Shown here one piece after another: positions 18,936 to 28,468 of a DNA stretch of 64,000 bases (position 1 is its first letter; each line of letters opens with the position of its first letter). The DNA is from Nonomuraea coxensis DSM 45129. Its GTDB lineage: Bacteria > Actinomycetota > Actinomycetes > Streptosporangiales > Streptosporangiaceae. The translations under genes and the position numbers were made by a program. The notes under the pieces were generated by a model. It was not told where the DNA came from. It ran no database searches and was given only the letters and a program-made list of their open reading frames with translations. The stretch spans positions 1,836,001 through 1,900,000 of the forward strand of contig NZ_CP068985.1 of assembly GCF_019397265.1 (NCBI RefSeq), read 5' to 3'.

Positions 18936-20110
18936 GAGGCCACTGGAGCCTGGACGACCGGCTGGAGCGGATCCTGCGCGAGGTGCCCTTCGAGGTCCCG
19001 CCCGGCACCGCGGCCGTCACCGTCCGGCTGTCGTACGACCGCGAGCAGGGCGTGCTCGACCTGGGCTGCGGCGCGCCCGGCGGCTTCCGCGGCTGGTCGG
19101 GCGGCGCGCGCGACACCTACACCATCACCCCGTCGTGGGCCACCCCCGGCTACCTGCCGGGCGAGCCCGAGCCGGGCACCTGGCACGTGTGGCTGCGGCT
19201 GCACCGGATCCCGCCGCAGGGCCTCGACTTCATCCTGGAGATCGAGACCTCGGGAACGGTCCTGCCCGACCCGGCCGCCGAGGAGCCGCCGCACGGCGAG
19301 CGCCCGTCGAGGCGCGACATCCCCGGCGTCGACGGCCTGCGCTGGCACGCCGGCGACTTCCACGCCCACACCGTGCACAGCGACGGCGCGCTGAGCATCG
19401 CCGAGCTCGCCGAGCTGGCCCACGGGCGCGGGCTCGACTTCCTGGCCGTCACCGACCACAACACCGTGAGCCACCACCCCTGGCTGGCCAAGGCCGGCCG
19501 CGGCATCACGCTGATCCCCGGCCAGGAGGTCACCACCGACCGCGGCCACGCCAACGTCTTCGGCGACGTCGGCTGGGTCGACTTCCGCGAGCCCGCCGAC
19601 TCCTGGGCCGAGCACGCCGAGCGGGCGGGCGGCATCATGTCGGTCAACCATCCGCTCGGCGGCGACTGCGCCTGGCTGCTGCCGCTCGACCGGCGCACCC
19701 GGCACGCCGAGGTGTGGCACTCGGGCTGGTGGGACCGCCGCTGGGGCGCCCCGCTCGCCTGGTCGCAGTCCTGGCGCGACGACGTGATCGCGATCGGCGG
19801 CAGCGACTTCCACCGGCCGGGCTCCGACGGGCTGCCCGGCGAGCCCACGACCTGGGTGCTGGCCGAGGACCCTGACACGGTGCTCGACGGCGTGCGCGCC
19901 GGGCGCGTGGCGGTCTCCGCGGGGCCGGACGCGCCGCTGCTGCTGCGGCTGGGCGACGAACTGCTGGCGCTGGACGCCGACGGGCTGGTCCTGGTCCGCC
20001 CGTCCGGCGAGCGCCAGGTGATCCGCGGTGACCGGGTGCTGGTGCGCGGCATGGACGGGCCGCACCGGCTGGAGACGTACGAGAACGAGGTGATGGGGCT
20101 GTGCCAGTGA
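18932..20110 (+). CDS. CehA/McbA-family PHP-domain metallohydrolase
   Basis: A 392-residue protein with a non-catalytic beta-rich N-terminal half (about 1-130) and a C-terminal PHP domain. Metal ligands are visible in DFHAHTVHSDG (His144, His146), TDHN (174-177), IPGQEVTT, NHP and GGSDFHRP. PHP enzymes of this family are metal-dependent phosphoesterases or related hydrolases. In this operon it may act on a phosphodiester or ester of the imported substrate; the exact bond is unknown. The start overlaps the ATPase stop (ATGA). No signal peptide is seen, so it acts in the cytoplasm. Confidence 0.85.
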   Translation: MRGHWSLDDRLERILREVPFEVPPGTAAVTVRLSYDREQGVLDLGCGAPGGFRGWSGGARDTYTITPSWATPGYLPGEPEPGTWHVWLRLHRIPPQGLDFILEIETSGTVLPDPAAEEPPHGERPSRRDIPGVDGLRWHAGDFHAHTVHSDGALSIAELAELAHGRGLDFLAVTDHNTVSHHPWLAKAGRGITLIPGQEVTTDRGHANVFGDVGWVDFREPADSWAEHAERAGGIMSVNHPLGGDCAWLLPLDRRTRHAEVWHSGWWDRRWGAPLAWSQSWRDDVIAIGGSDFHRPGSDGLPGEPTTWVLAEDPDTVLDGVRAGRVAVSAGPDAPLLLRLGDELLALDADGLVLVRPSGERQVIRGDRVLVRGMDGPHRLETYENEVMGLCQ

Positions 20111-21000
20111 TGAAGGTCGCGAACGCGCCGGTGAGCTTCGGGGTGTTCGAGCTGAGTGACGCCCCGCCGCCGCTCGGGCCCGACACCATGGTCGAGGCGC
20201 TGGCCGAGGCCGGGTACGAAGGCATCGACTCCGGCCCGATCGGCTACCTCGGCACCGGCTCCGAGCTGGCCGACCGGCTCGCCGGCAACGGGCTGCTGCT
20301 CGCGGGCGGCTGGGTCGACCTGCGGTACGGCGACGCCGAGGCGTACGCGCGGGGGCTGCCCGCGCTGGAGGCCGCGCTGGACGTCTTCGCCGCCGCGCCC
20401 CCCGCGCCCGCCGGCTTCGGGCCCCGGCCCACGCTGGCCTGCTCGGGCTCGGCGGAGCGCTTCGCGCGGCCGGGCGGGAGCGTTCCAGGGCTCGCGGCGG
20501 GGGAGTGGCCGGCCTACGCCGCCCGCGTCCAGGAGGCCACCGACCGTTGCCGCGAGCGCGGTCTCGAACCGGTCTTCCACCACCACCTCGGCACCTACGT
20601 CGAGACGCCCGACGACGTCGAGCGGCTGCTGGAGCTGACCGACGTCCAGCTCTGCCTGGACACCGGCCACCTGCTGCTGGCCGGCGGCGACCCCGTGAGC
20701 GCGCTGCGCGCCTGGGCCGGGCGGGTCGGCCACGTGCACGTCAAGGACGGCGACACCAAGATCCTCGCCGCCGCCCTGGCCGACGGCGTCGACCTGCGCG
20801 AGCTCATGGGCCGTGGCGGCTTCGCGCAGCTCGGCGAGGGCGAGCTCGACCTGCCCGGCGTCGTGCGCACCCTGGACGAGATCGGCTACACGGGCTGGGT
20901 CGTCATCGAGCAGGACACCCTGCCGGGCCGGCGCACCGTCGAGCAGAACATCGCCGACCAGGCCGCCAACCGCCGCAAGCTGAAGGAACTGGGACTGTGA
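20110..21000 (+). CDS. IolE-like sugar-phosphate isomerase/epimerase-family TIM-barrel protein
   Basis: A 296-residue xylose-isomerase-like TIM barrel. The motifs NAPVSFGVFE at the N-terminus, HHHLGTYVE, LCLDTGHL, HVHVKD and GWVVIEQDTLP match the layout of inosose dehydratase IolE and the isomerase IolI, with the metal-binding Glu/Asp/His set present. In the context of the divergent iol operon, which lacks a classical iolE, inosose dehydratase is a reasonable functional guess. ATG 20110 shares one base with the previous stop; a GTG at 20101 would add three residues. Confidence 0.8.
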   Translation: MKVANAPVSFGVFELSDAPPPLGPDTMVEALAEAGYEGIDSGPIGYLGTGSELADRLAGNGLLLAGGWVDLRYGDAEAYARGLPALEAALDVFAAAPPAPAGFGPRPTLACSGSAERFARPGGSVPGLAAGEWPAYAARVQEATDRCRERGLEPVFHHHLGTYVETPDDVERLLELTDVQLCLDTGHLLLAGGDPVSALRAWAGRVGHVHVKDGDTKILAAALADGVDLRELMGRGGFAQLGEGELDLPGVVRTLDEIGYTGWVVIEQDTLPGRRTVEQNIADQAANRRKLKELGL

Positions 21001-22070
21001 GAATCGCGCTCATCGGATGCGGCGCCGTCACGCAGGCGGTGTACGTGCCGCTGCTGTCCAGGCGCCGCGACCTGTTCGAGGTGACCGCCGTCTGCGACCT
21101 GTCGCGCACGCTGGCCGACGCCGTCGCCGACCGGCTCGGCGCCCCCGGGCGCTACACCGCGCTGGAGGACATGCTCGACGCGGGCGGCTTCGAGGCCGTG
21201 CTCGTGCTCGCCTCGGGCTCCCACGGCGAGACCGTGCGCCGCGCGCTCGCCGTCGGCCACGCCGTGCTGTGCGAGAAGCCGCTCGCGCTCACCCGCGCCG
21301 AGGTGGCGGCGCTGCCCGAGGGGCGGCTCATGGTCGGCTACATGAAGCAGTACGACCCCGCCGTGCGCCGGGCCGAGGAACTGCTGGCCGAGCTGGGCGG
21401 CGCCGGCGTGATCCGCGCCGTCGAGGTGACCGTGCTGCACCCCAGCGGGGAGTCGCAGCTCGCCTTCGCCAACCTCACCCAGGCCCGCGACGTGGACGCG
21501 GGCGTCCTCGACTCCCTTCGGGCCGCCGAGCGCGAGCTGACGACCCGCGCGGTGGGCGAGTCCGAGCCGGTGCGGAGCCTGTACGGCATCTCCCTCGGCT
21601 CGATCTGCCACGACCTGTCGCTGCTGCGCCGCTTCACCGGCTCGCCGGCCGAGATCTCGCACGTCGAGACGTGGGGACCCGCGCCCGGCTCGGTGGAGAT
21701 CTCCGGCCCGCTGCCCGCGCAGGGCCGCTTCTCCATCCGCTGGCACTACCTGGAGGACTACCCGGCCTACCGGGAGACCGTGGCCATCCACCACGACACC
21801 GGTACGCTGGAGCTGGTCTTCCCTGCTCCCTACCTGATGAACGCCCCCACCACGCTCACCGTCGTGTCGGGGGCCGAGAGCCGCACCGAGTACCGCGACG
21901 TCACGGAGGCGTTCGAGGTGCAGCTCGCCGCCTTCCACGCCTTCGTACGCGACGGCAAGCCGCCACTCACCGACGTCGGCGGCGCGCTTGAGGACATCGT
22001 CACCGCGCAGCGCATCGCCGCGCGTTACGCCGTGCAGCATGGTCTGCCGATCGGAGGAGAGGCCGCGTGA
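20997..22070 (+). CDS. Gfo/Idh/MocA-family oxidoreductase
   Basis: A 357-residue NAD(P)-dependent dehydrogenase. The Rossmann motif is IALIGCGAVTQAVYVPLL at the very N-terminus, followed by the conserved CEKPLALT (dinucleotide/active-site lysine) near residue 90 and the catalytic-domain helix with SICHDLSLLRRF. The family includes inositol 2-dehydrogenase (IolG) and many sugar dehydrogenases. Next to an IolE-like gene and opposite iolCBD it could oxidise inositol or a glycosyl-inositol. GTG at 20997 gives a GTGA overlap with the previous gene. Confidence 0.87.
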   Translation: MRIALIGCGAVTQAVYVPLLSRRRDLFEVTAVCDLSRTLADAVADRLGAPGRYTALEDMLDAGGFEAVLVLASGSHGETVRRALAVGHAVLCEKPLALTRAEVAALPEGRLMVGYMKQYDPAVRRAEELLAELGGAGVIRAVEVTVLHPSGESQLAFANLTQARDVDAGVLDSLRAAERELTTRAVGESEPVRSLYGISLGSICHDLSLLRRFTGSPAEISHVETWGPAPGSVEISGPLPAQGRFSIRWHYLEDYPAYRETVAIHHDTGTLELVFPAPYLMNAPTTLTVVSGAESRTEYRDVTEAFEVQLAAFHAFVRDGKPPLTDVGGALEDIVTAQRIAARYAVQHGLPIGGEAA

Positions 22071-24817
22071 GCACGGAGATCGTGCCTACGGAGATCGTCG
22101 TCGTCCCGCACACCCACTGGGACCGCGAGTGGTACGAGCCGTTCCAGCGCTTCCGGCTGCGCCTGGTGGCGCTGCTGGACGAGGTGCTCGACACGATGGA
22201 GCGCGAGCCCGGCTACCACTTCACCCTCGACGGCCAGCTCGCCTGCGTGGACGACTACCTGGAGGTGCGGCCGGAGAACCGCGACCGGATCGCCGCCCTC
22301 GTCGAGTCGGGGCGGCTGGCGATCGGGCCGTGGCAGATCCTGCTGGACGAGTTCCTGTGCTCGGGCGAGAACATCGTCCGCAACCTCGAACTCGGCATGG
22401 ACCGCGCCGACAAGCTGGGCGGCGCGATGCCGGTCGGCTACCTGCCCGACATGTTCGGGCACACCGCCCAGATGCCGCAGATCCTGCGCAAGGCCGGGCT
22501 GCTGCACGCGTGCGTCTACCGCGGCGTGCCGTCCGCCGTCACCACCGACGCCTTCGCCTGGGTCGCCCCCGACGGCACCGCCATCCGCACCCAGTACCTC
22601 CCGGCCGGCGGCTACGGCAACGGCGCCCACCTGTTCCACGACCCCGACGGGCTGGCCGAGCGGGCGGCGGCGTTCGTCACCACCATGCGCCGCTGGCACG
22701 GGCCCGACGGGTCGCTGCTGGCGATGTACGGCACCGACCACTCCGCGCCGGTCCGCGGCCTGCCCGAGATGGTGAGCGCGATCGGGGCCCGCATGGACAC
22801 CCTGTCCGGCTACCTCGCCGCGTACCCGGGCGAGGTCGAGGGCCTGCCCGCCGTGCCCGGCGAGCTCCGCTCCCACGCCCGCGCCAACATCCTGCCCGGC
22901 GTCATCTCCATCCGCCCCCACCTCAAGCAGGCCATGGGCCGCGCCGAGCGCATGGTCGAGCGCTACGCCGAGCCGCTCTCCGCGCTCTGGGGCGGCGAAT
23001 GGCCCGGCCGCTTCCTCGACATGGCCTGGTGGCGGCTCGTGGACGCCAGCGGCCACGACTCGGTGACCGGCTGTGGCGTGGACGAGACCGCCCAGCAGGT
23101 GGCCGCCCGCATCGCCGAGGCCGAACACCTCGGACAAGCCGTACGCGACATGGTCACCGCCCGCCTCGCCGCCGCCGTGCCGGCGGAGGGCGTCCTCGTG
23201 GTCAACCCCACCCCCGCCGACCGCACCGGCATCGTCCTCGTGGACGTCGCCGGGATCGACCCGCTGGTGGACCCCTCCGGCGCCGCCGTACCGCTCCAGC
23301 CCCTGGAGTACGCCCCCACGCTCCTGCTCGACGAGGAGATGGACCCCGCCACGGCGCTCACCTTCATCCACGGCACCGAGCTGTACGGCCAGCACATCAC
23401 CGGCTGGTCCGCCGAGGACGGCGTGCTCACCTTCACCGTGGCCCGCACCACCACGCTCGCCTTCGACGTCGCCGACCTGCGTGACGCCCTCGACGGCGTC
23501 ACCCGCGTCCGCATCGTCGCCGAGCCGCGCCGCACGGTCGCCGCCCTGGTCAAGGCCCCGCCGCTCGGCCACACCAGCCTGCGGCCGGCGCCGCACCAGG
23601 AGGTGTTCACCGCGCCCGCCCCCCGCGAGGACGAGGACGCCACCCACGACCCGGCGTGCTGGCTCTCCTCCGACGTCACCCCGCTCCCGGCGTACGGCGA
23701 CGGCGAGACCCTCGACAACGGGCTGCTCCGCGTCACGGTCGCCGCCGACGGTACGTTGACGCTCACCGGCGCGGACGGCACCACCGTCACCGGCGCGGGC
23801 CGCATCGTGGACGGCGGCGACGTCGGCGACACCTACAACTACGCGCCGCCCGCCCACGACCTGCTCGTCTCCGAGCCGGTCGCGGTCGAGACCGAGCTCA
23901 TCCACGCGGGGCCGCTGGTCGCCGTGAGCGAGGTGCGGAGGACGTACGAGTGGCCCGCCGCGGGCGACGGCCTCGCCGACACCCCCGAGCTCCCGGCCCG
24001 GTCGCGGACCTCCCGGAGCGAGCGGACCGTCGTCACCACCCGGGTCGAGCTGCGCGCCGGCGAGCCCTTCGTCCGGCTGCGGCTCGACTTCGACAACCGC
24101 TGCGACGACCACCGCGTCCGCTTCCACGTGCCCCTGCCGGAGCCGGCCACGGAGTCCCACGCCGAAGGCCAGTTCGCGGTCGTCACCCGCGGGCTGAGCG
24201 CCGAGGCCGGCTGCGGCGAGACCCCGCTGCCCACCTTCCCGGCCTCCTCCTGGGTGGCCGCGGGCGGCGCCGCCGTGCTGCTGGAGCACGTCACCGAGTA
24301 CGAGCTGACCGGCGACGGCGAGCTCGCCCTCACCCTGCTCCGCTCGGCCGGCTACCTCTCCCGCAACCGCAACGCCCTGCGCCCCGAGCCCGCCGGCCCC
24401 CAGCTCCCGACCCCGGCCGCGCAGTCACGCGGGCTGCGCTCGCTCAGCCTCGCGCTGATGCCGTGCGCGTCCTGGCGGCAGGCGCCGCCCGCCGCCGAGG
24501 TCTTCCGCCACGACCTGGTGACCGTCGCGGGCACCGGCGAGCCGTCACTGCCGCTGCCGGCGCCGGCGTACGGGCTGTCGGTGACGGGCGAGGGCGTGAC
24601 CATGACCTCGCTGCGGCTGCGCGACGACTGGCACGAGCTGCGCGTCGTCGCCCTCACCCCGGACGCCACGGAGGCGCTCGTCGAGGGCGGCCTCACCGAG
24701 GCCCGCCACGCCGACCTCCGCGGCCGTCCCGGAGACGCGCTCCCGGTGGCCGACGGCACGCTCCGGCTCCCCCTGAAGCCCTGGGAGATCGCCACCATCC
24801 AGTTCCGCAAACTCTGA
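22067..24817 (+). CDS. Glycoside hydrolase family 38 alpha-mannosidase
   Basis: A 916-residue GH38 enzyme that would release alpha-linked mannose from a glycoside. The N-terminal catalytic domain contains HTHWDREWYEPF (zinc ligands His17 and Asp19) and YLPDMFGHTAQMPQ with the nucleophile Asp128; the third zinc-site histidine region is SGHDSVTGCGVDE. Central three-helix and C-terminal beta-sandwich domains follow. No signal peptide is visible, so it acts on imported substrate. Last gene of the operon, GTGA-coupled to the dehydrogenase. Followed by an AT-rich spacer (24818-24852). Confidence 0.92.
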   Translation: MSTEIVPTEIVVVPHTHWDREWYEPFQRFRLRLVALLDEVLDTMEREPGYHFTLDGQLACVDDYLEVRPENRDRIAALVESGRLAIGPWQILLDEFLCSGENIVRNLELGMDRADKLGGAMPVGYLPDMFGHTAQMPQILRKAGLLHACVYRGVPSAVTTDAFAWVAPDGTAIRTQYLPAGGYGNGAHLFHDPDGLAERAAAFVTTMRRWHGPDGSLLAMYGTDHSAPVRGLPEMVSAIGARMDTLSGYLAAYPGEVEGLPAVPGELRSHARANILPGVISIRPHLKQAMGRAERMVERYAEPLSALWGGEWPGRFLDMAWWRLVDASGHDSVTGCGVDETAQQVAARIAEAEHLGQAVRDMVTARLAAAVPAEGVLVVNPTPADRTGIVLVDVAGIDPLVDPSGAAVPLQPLEYAPTLLLDEEMDPATALTFIHGTELYGQHITGWSAEDGVLTFTVARTTTLAFDVADLRDALDGVTRVRIVAEPRRTVAALVKAPPLGHTSLRPAPHQEVFTAPAPREDEDATHDPACWLSSDVTPLPAYGDGETLDNGLLRVTVAADGTLTLTGADGTTVTGAGRIVDGGDVGDTYNYAPPAHDLLVSEPVAVETELIHAGPLVAVSEVRRTYEWPAAGDGLADTPELPARSRTSRSERTVVTTRVELRAGEPFVRLRLDFDNRCDDHRVRFHVPLPEPATESHAEGQFAVVTRGLSAEAGCGETPLPTFPASSWVAAGGAAVLLEHVTEYELTGDGELALTLLRSAGYLSRNRNALRPEPAGPQLPTPAAQSRGLRSLSLALMPCASWRQAPPAAEVFRHDLVTVAGTGEPSLPLPAPAYGLSVTGEGVTMTSLRLRDDWHELRVVALTPDATEALVEGGLTEARHADLRGRPGDALPVADGTLRLPLKPWEIATIQFRKL

Positions 24818-24852
24818 GTAATTAATCGAACGCGAATAGTAATGTTCGCGGC

Positions 24853-25707
24853 ATGGTCACGTCGCAACACGAAGGTCTGACCAAGGTCGCGACCTTTGAA
24901 CCGGATCACACCCGACATATGCTGCTCGCACTGTTCGACCTGCCCATTCCGAAGTCGGGCGAGGGCCGCGTCGCCTCGCCCGACCTCTCGGAGGCGGACC
25001 CGGCCGTGTGCCGGGCCGACGGCGCCCTGCTCTATGGGGACGGGGACGACAAGTTCGGCATCATCGTCGAGACGCAGCGCGGAGTCGACAAGGAGAAGCC
25101 CTACTCCTGGCTGGAGTACATCGCGAACTTCCGCTCCCGCGAGAAATGCCCGGTGTGCTTAATCGTCATCTGCCCCAAGCGCAACGTCGCGCGATGGGCC
25201 CTGCGGGTCATCGAGACCGGGCACCCCGGCCTCGAACTGACGCCCCTGGTCATCCACGCGGGCAACACGCCCGTCATCACGGACGTCGCGCGCGCCAGGG
25301 AGAACATCGGGCTGGCGGTCATGTCCGCCGTCATCCAGAGCGAGGATCCCCGCTTCAACGCCGTCATCTCCGCAGTGGAGAAGGCGCTGGACTACCTCGA
25401 TCCGAAAATCGCCGAGCGGTACGCTCGCCACATCACTGTGTCACTGGAAGGTGACGCACAGAAAGAGTGGGAAAAAAGGATGAAGGCGATGACGTATCCG
25501 TACATGGGCGAGTACGCCGAGAGCCTGATCGCCAAGGGCGAAGTCAAGGGCGAGGCGAATGCCATCTTCCTGATTCTCGAGGGGCGCGGAATTCCGGTGT
25601 CCGACGAGGTACGGGGGCAGGTCCTCGCCTGTAGCGACAAGGACACCCTCGAAGCCTGGCTGCTGCGGGCGCTCACCATTGAGACGGCGGAGGCCCTCTT
25701 TGACTGA
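24853..25707 (+). CDS. PD-(D/E)XK (Rpn-like) family hypothetical protein
   Basis: A 284-residue member of a family common in Streptomyces-like genomes that has no assigned role. The N-terminal half resembles a PD-(D/E)XK nuclease fold: RADGALL (Asp56), then GIIVETQRG (Glu73, with Gln75 in the usual lysine place), YSWLEYIANFRSREKCPVCLIVICP. The C-terminal tail (YAESLIAKGEVKGEANAIFLILEGRGIPVS ... TAEALF in shorter pieces) is the family's repeat-rich helical end. No ribosome binding site is obvious. A second, truncated copy of its 3' end follows directly. Confidence 0.65.
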   Translation: MVTSQHEGLTKVATFEPDHTRHMLLALFDLPIPKSGEGRVASPDLSEADPAVCRADGALLYGDGDDKFGIIVETQRGVDKEKPYSWLEYIANFRSREKCPVCLIVICPKRNVARWALRVIETGHPGLELTPLVIHAGNTPVITDVARARENIGLAVMSAVIQSEDPRFNAVISAVEKALDYLDPKIAERYARHITVSLEGDAQKEWEKRMKAMTYPYMGEYAESLIAKGEVKGEANAIFLILEGRGIPVSDEVRGQVLACSDKDTLEAWLLRALTIETAEALFD

Positions 25708-26044
25708 CCTCGCCATACCCGGAGGGCACGAGCGGGATCAGAGGACGACGGATCCGTACATGGGCGGGTACGCCGAGAGCCTGATCGCCAAGGGAAGGGC
25801 CGTGGGAAGGGCCGAGTGGAAGACGAGAGCGCTCTTCGTGATGCTCGCAGGGCGCGGGATTCCGGTGTCCGACGAGGCGCGGGATCGGATCCTTTCCTGC
25901 TATGACCACGACATGCTCAACGCCTGGGTGCTGCGGGCGATCTCCGCCGAGACGGCGGAGGCCCTCTTCGACGGCCTAGCCGAAGAGGCCGAGTTGGCGG
26001 GCGGCGCGGAGGGCGAGCCAGACCTCGGCGAAAGCGCCGCTTGA
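25679..26044 (+). pseudogene. Truncated tandem copy of the preceding gene's 3' end
   Basis: This reading frame (best start ATG 25760, or TTG 25679 inside the upstream gene) repeats only the last 70 residues of the upstream protein: PYMGGYAESLIAKG, LAGRGIPVSDEARDRIL and AETAEALFDG correspond to PYMGEYAESLIAKG, LEGRGIPVSDEVRGQVL and IETAEALFD. The PD-(D/E)XK half is missing. The frame runs on 69 bases into the 3' end of the convergent PucR-type gene. It looks like the remnant of a tandem duplication that lost its 5' part. Confidence 0.7.
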
Positions 26045-27469
26045 CGACAGGTCGCGGCCGGTGAGGGCGGCGAAGCGGCGCAGCCGGTAGGACAGCGTGT
26101 TGGGGTGGATGTGCAGGGCCGCGGCGGCGTCGTCCGTGTGGCGGTTGTGCTCCATCCACACCCGTACGGTCGCCAGCAGCCGCGAGTCGTGGGCGGCGTC
26201 GTAGGCCACGACCTCGCCGAGCACGTGGTCCACCAGGGCGCGCAGGGTCGCCGGGTCGTCGGGGAGCCAGCGTCCCGTGGTGTCCTCGCCGTAGTGGACC
26301 AGTGGTTTGCCGGATTCGGCGGCGTGCGAGGCGGCCCAGACGGCCTCGCGGTGCGGCAGGCGCAGGGACGCGCCGGCCGGGAAGGGGCGGCTCGCGCCGG
26401 CGCGGGCGTCGGCGACGGCGGCGACGGTGGGGCCGGCCTCGGGAGGACCCAGCACATAGTGGTCGTCGCCGCGGCGCAGCATCAGGTGGGGCAGTTCGTC
26501 CAGGGCGCGGCGCAGCGCGTCGTCCGGGGCGTCGCGGACGACCAGCAGGATCAGGTCGGCGTCGAGGCCGAGCCGGGCCAGGCGGCGGCGGGCGGCGGGC
26601 GGGTCCAGCACGTCCTGGAGCAGTTCGGCCAGCGTCTCGGCGCCTTCGCGGCGCAGCGTCTCGCGTTCGTTGCGGGCCATCGCGACCTGGAGCGCCGCCA
26701 CCGTGGCGATGTGCTGGACGACGGCGAGCCCGGCGGGCCGGGCGCCTTCGCGTTCGAAGGCGACGAGGAAGCCGGCGGGCCCGCCGGGGGCGGAGACCGG
26801 CAGGGCGAAGCCGCCCGGGATGGTGGGGGCGGCGTCAGGCTCGGTGGGCAGGACGTCCAGGCTGGGCGGCACGGGCACCCCCTTGAGCAGCGGCCGGCCC
26901 TGCGGCGTGCACAGGTGGACGTCGTAGCCGGACAGCCGTTCGAGGCGTTTGAAGAGGGTCGCGGTGTCGAGGTCCTCGGCGGCGAGCCAGCGCAGCGCGC
27001 CGAACACCTGGAGCTGCGCGCCCAGCCGGTGGCTGGCGTCCTCCTGCAGCGCCGCCGCCACCTCCTGCGAGATCGCGATGAACGGCACCGCGAGCGGCAC
27101 CTCCAGCACCGGGATGCCCCGCTCCTCGGCCGTCTCGAAGAAGGCCGGATGGAGGGGCGGCACGTGGAGCCCGGCGGACAGGGCGAGGGCCGAGACGCCG
27201 GCGTCGTCGAGGCGGCGCAGGTAGGCGCGCTGCCGGGCGGCCGAGCGGGGCAGGCCGAGCCCGGTCGTCAGGATGACCTCGGCGCCGAGCAGCCAGGGCG
27301 TGGGGTCGTCGAGCTCGCTGACGTGCGCCCAGGACACCGACCGGGACAGGCCCGCCTCGCCGGCCAGGAGCCGGAGCTGCAGGGCGGGTGAGCGGAGGAG
27401 GTCCTCGACGGTGATCTTGTGGTCCCGGCGGTCGGGAACCGGGGGTGTGTGTTCCGGCACAACACACAC
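25976..27469 (-). CDS. PucR/CdaR-family transcriptional regulator
   Basis: A 497-residue regulator. The N-terminal PucR domain (about 18-140) with [19 protein letters not shown] and [12 protein letters not shown], a central GAF-like region, and the C-terminal PucR-type helix-turn-helix with the signature [25 protein letters not shown] (read in two parts, residues about 440-465) are evident. PucR proteins usually respond to purine or other nitrogen-compound degradation products. It is divergent, by about 42 bases, from the ureohydrolase operon and is its probable regulator. GTG 27469 is used; GTG 27460 is also possible and no clear ribosome binding site decides. Confidence 0.88.
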   Translation of the reverse strand: MCVVPEHTPPVPDRRDHKITVEDLLRSPALQLRLLAGEAGLSRSVSWAHVSELDDPTPWLLGAEVILTTGLGLPRSAARQRAYLRRLDDAGVSALALSAGLHVPPLHPAFFETAEERGIPVLEVPLAVPFIAISQEVAAALQEDASHRLGAQLQVFGALRWLAAEDLDTATLFKRLERLSGYDVHLCTPQGRPLLKGVPVPPSLDVLPTEPDAAPTIPGGFALPVSAPGGPAGFLVAFEREGARPAGLAVVQHIATVAALQVAMARNERETLRREGAETLAELLQDVLDPPAARRRLARLGLDADLILLVVRDAPDDALRRALDELPHLMLRRGDDHYVLGPPEAGPTVAAVADARAGASRPFPAGASLRLPHREAVWAASHAAESGKPLVHYGEDTTGRWLPDDPATLRALVDHVLGEVVAYDAAHDSRLLATVRVWMEHNRHTDDAAAALHIHPNTLSYRLRRFAALTGRDLSSSGAFAEVWLALRAARQLGLFG

Positions 27470-27511
27470 CGTAATACTTCGTGGACACTACAATTGCCGC
27501 AGGTCAGAGGC

Positions 27512-28468
27512 ATGACGAACACTGTCCGCATGACTATCGGTCCCGTCGACTCCTCCCGGGTCCCGCGTTTCGCCGGGCCCGCCACCTTCGCCCGCCTGCC
27601 CCGCCTCGACCAGGTGGAGAAGGCCGACGTCGCGGTCGTGGGCGTGCCGTTCGACACCGGTGTGTCCTACCGGCCGGGCGCCCGGTTCGGTCCAGCCGCC
27701 GTCCGGGAGGCGTCCCGGCTGCTGCGGCCGTACCACCCGGGGCTCGACGTGTCGCCGTTCGAGCGGGCGCAGGTGGCCGACGCCGGTGACGTCGCGGCGA
27801 ACCCGTTCGACATCGGCGCGGCCATCGAGGCGATCGAGGAGGCGGCGGGCTCGATCGACGCCCGGCTCGTCACGATCGGCGGCGACCACACGATCGCGCT
27901 GCCGCTGCTGCGTGCCGCCGCGAGGAAGCACGGCCCGGTCGCGTTGCTGCACTTCGACGCGCATCTCGACACCTGGGACACCTACTTCGGGGCGGAGTAC
28001 ACGCACGGCACCCCGTTCCGCCGGGCCGTGGAGGAGGGCCTGGTCGACACCGCGGCGCTGAGCCACGTCGGCATCCGCGGCCCTCTGTACGGCAAGAAGG
28101 ACCTGGAGGACGACCGGCGGCTCGGGTTCGGCATCCTGACCGCCGCCGACGTGCTGCGGCGCGGCCTGGACGAGGTCGTCGACGTGCTGCGGCAGCGCAT
28201 CGGCGAGCGTCCTCTGTACGTCTCGGTCGACATCGACGTGCTCGACCCCGCCCACGCCCCCGGCACCGGCACCCCGGAGGCCGGCGGGCTCACCAGCCGC
28301 GAGCTGCTGGAGATCCTGCGCGGGCTCGCCGGTTGCGACCTGATCGGGGCCGACGTCGTCGAAGTGGCCCCGGCCTACGACCACGCGGAGATCACCTCGG
28401 TCGCCGCCTCCCACGTGGCCTACGACCTCGTCAGCTTGCTGGCGTTGCGGCAGGAGAAGCAGACATGA
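27512..28468 (+). CDS. Agmatinase-family ureohydrolase
   Basis: A 318-residue arginase/agmatinase-fold enzyme that hydrolyses a guanidino group to urea and an amine. The binuclear manganese ligands are all present: [15 protein letters not shown] and SVDIDVLDP, plus the C-terminal glutamate region. The family covers agmatinase, guanidinobutyrase, guanidinopropionase and others, so the substrate is not certain. ATG 27512 is chosen on family alignment. It is the first gene of a three-gene operon with an NCS1 permease and a cyclase-family hydrolase, under the divergent PucR regulator. A TACAAT (27489-27494) is a candidate -10. Confidence 0.88.
   Translation: MTNTVRMTIGPVDSSRVPRFAGPATFARLPRLDQVEKADVAVVGVPFDTGVSYRPGARFGPAAVREASRLLRPYHPGLDVSPFERAQVADAGDVAANPFDIGAAIEAIEEAAGSIDARLVTIGGDHTIALPLLRAAARKHGPVALLHFDAHLDTWDTYFGAEYTHGTPFRRAVEEGLVDTAALSHVGIRGPLYGKKDLEDDRRLGFGILTAADVLRRGLDEVVDVLRQRIGERPLYVSVDIDVLDPAHAPGTGTPEAGGLTSRELLEILRGLAGCDLIGADVVEVAPAYDHAEITSVAASHVAYDLVSLLALRQEKQT

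Noticed and set aside
22025..24289. A 754-codon open frame on the minus strand
   Set aside because: It lies fully opposite the GH38 mannosidase gene; long antisense frames are normal in GC-rich DNA with G/C-biased third positions, and the translation is low-complexity and matches no family. Similar shadows at 78-1376, 35848-38337, 40844-43144 and others were dropped for the same reason.
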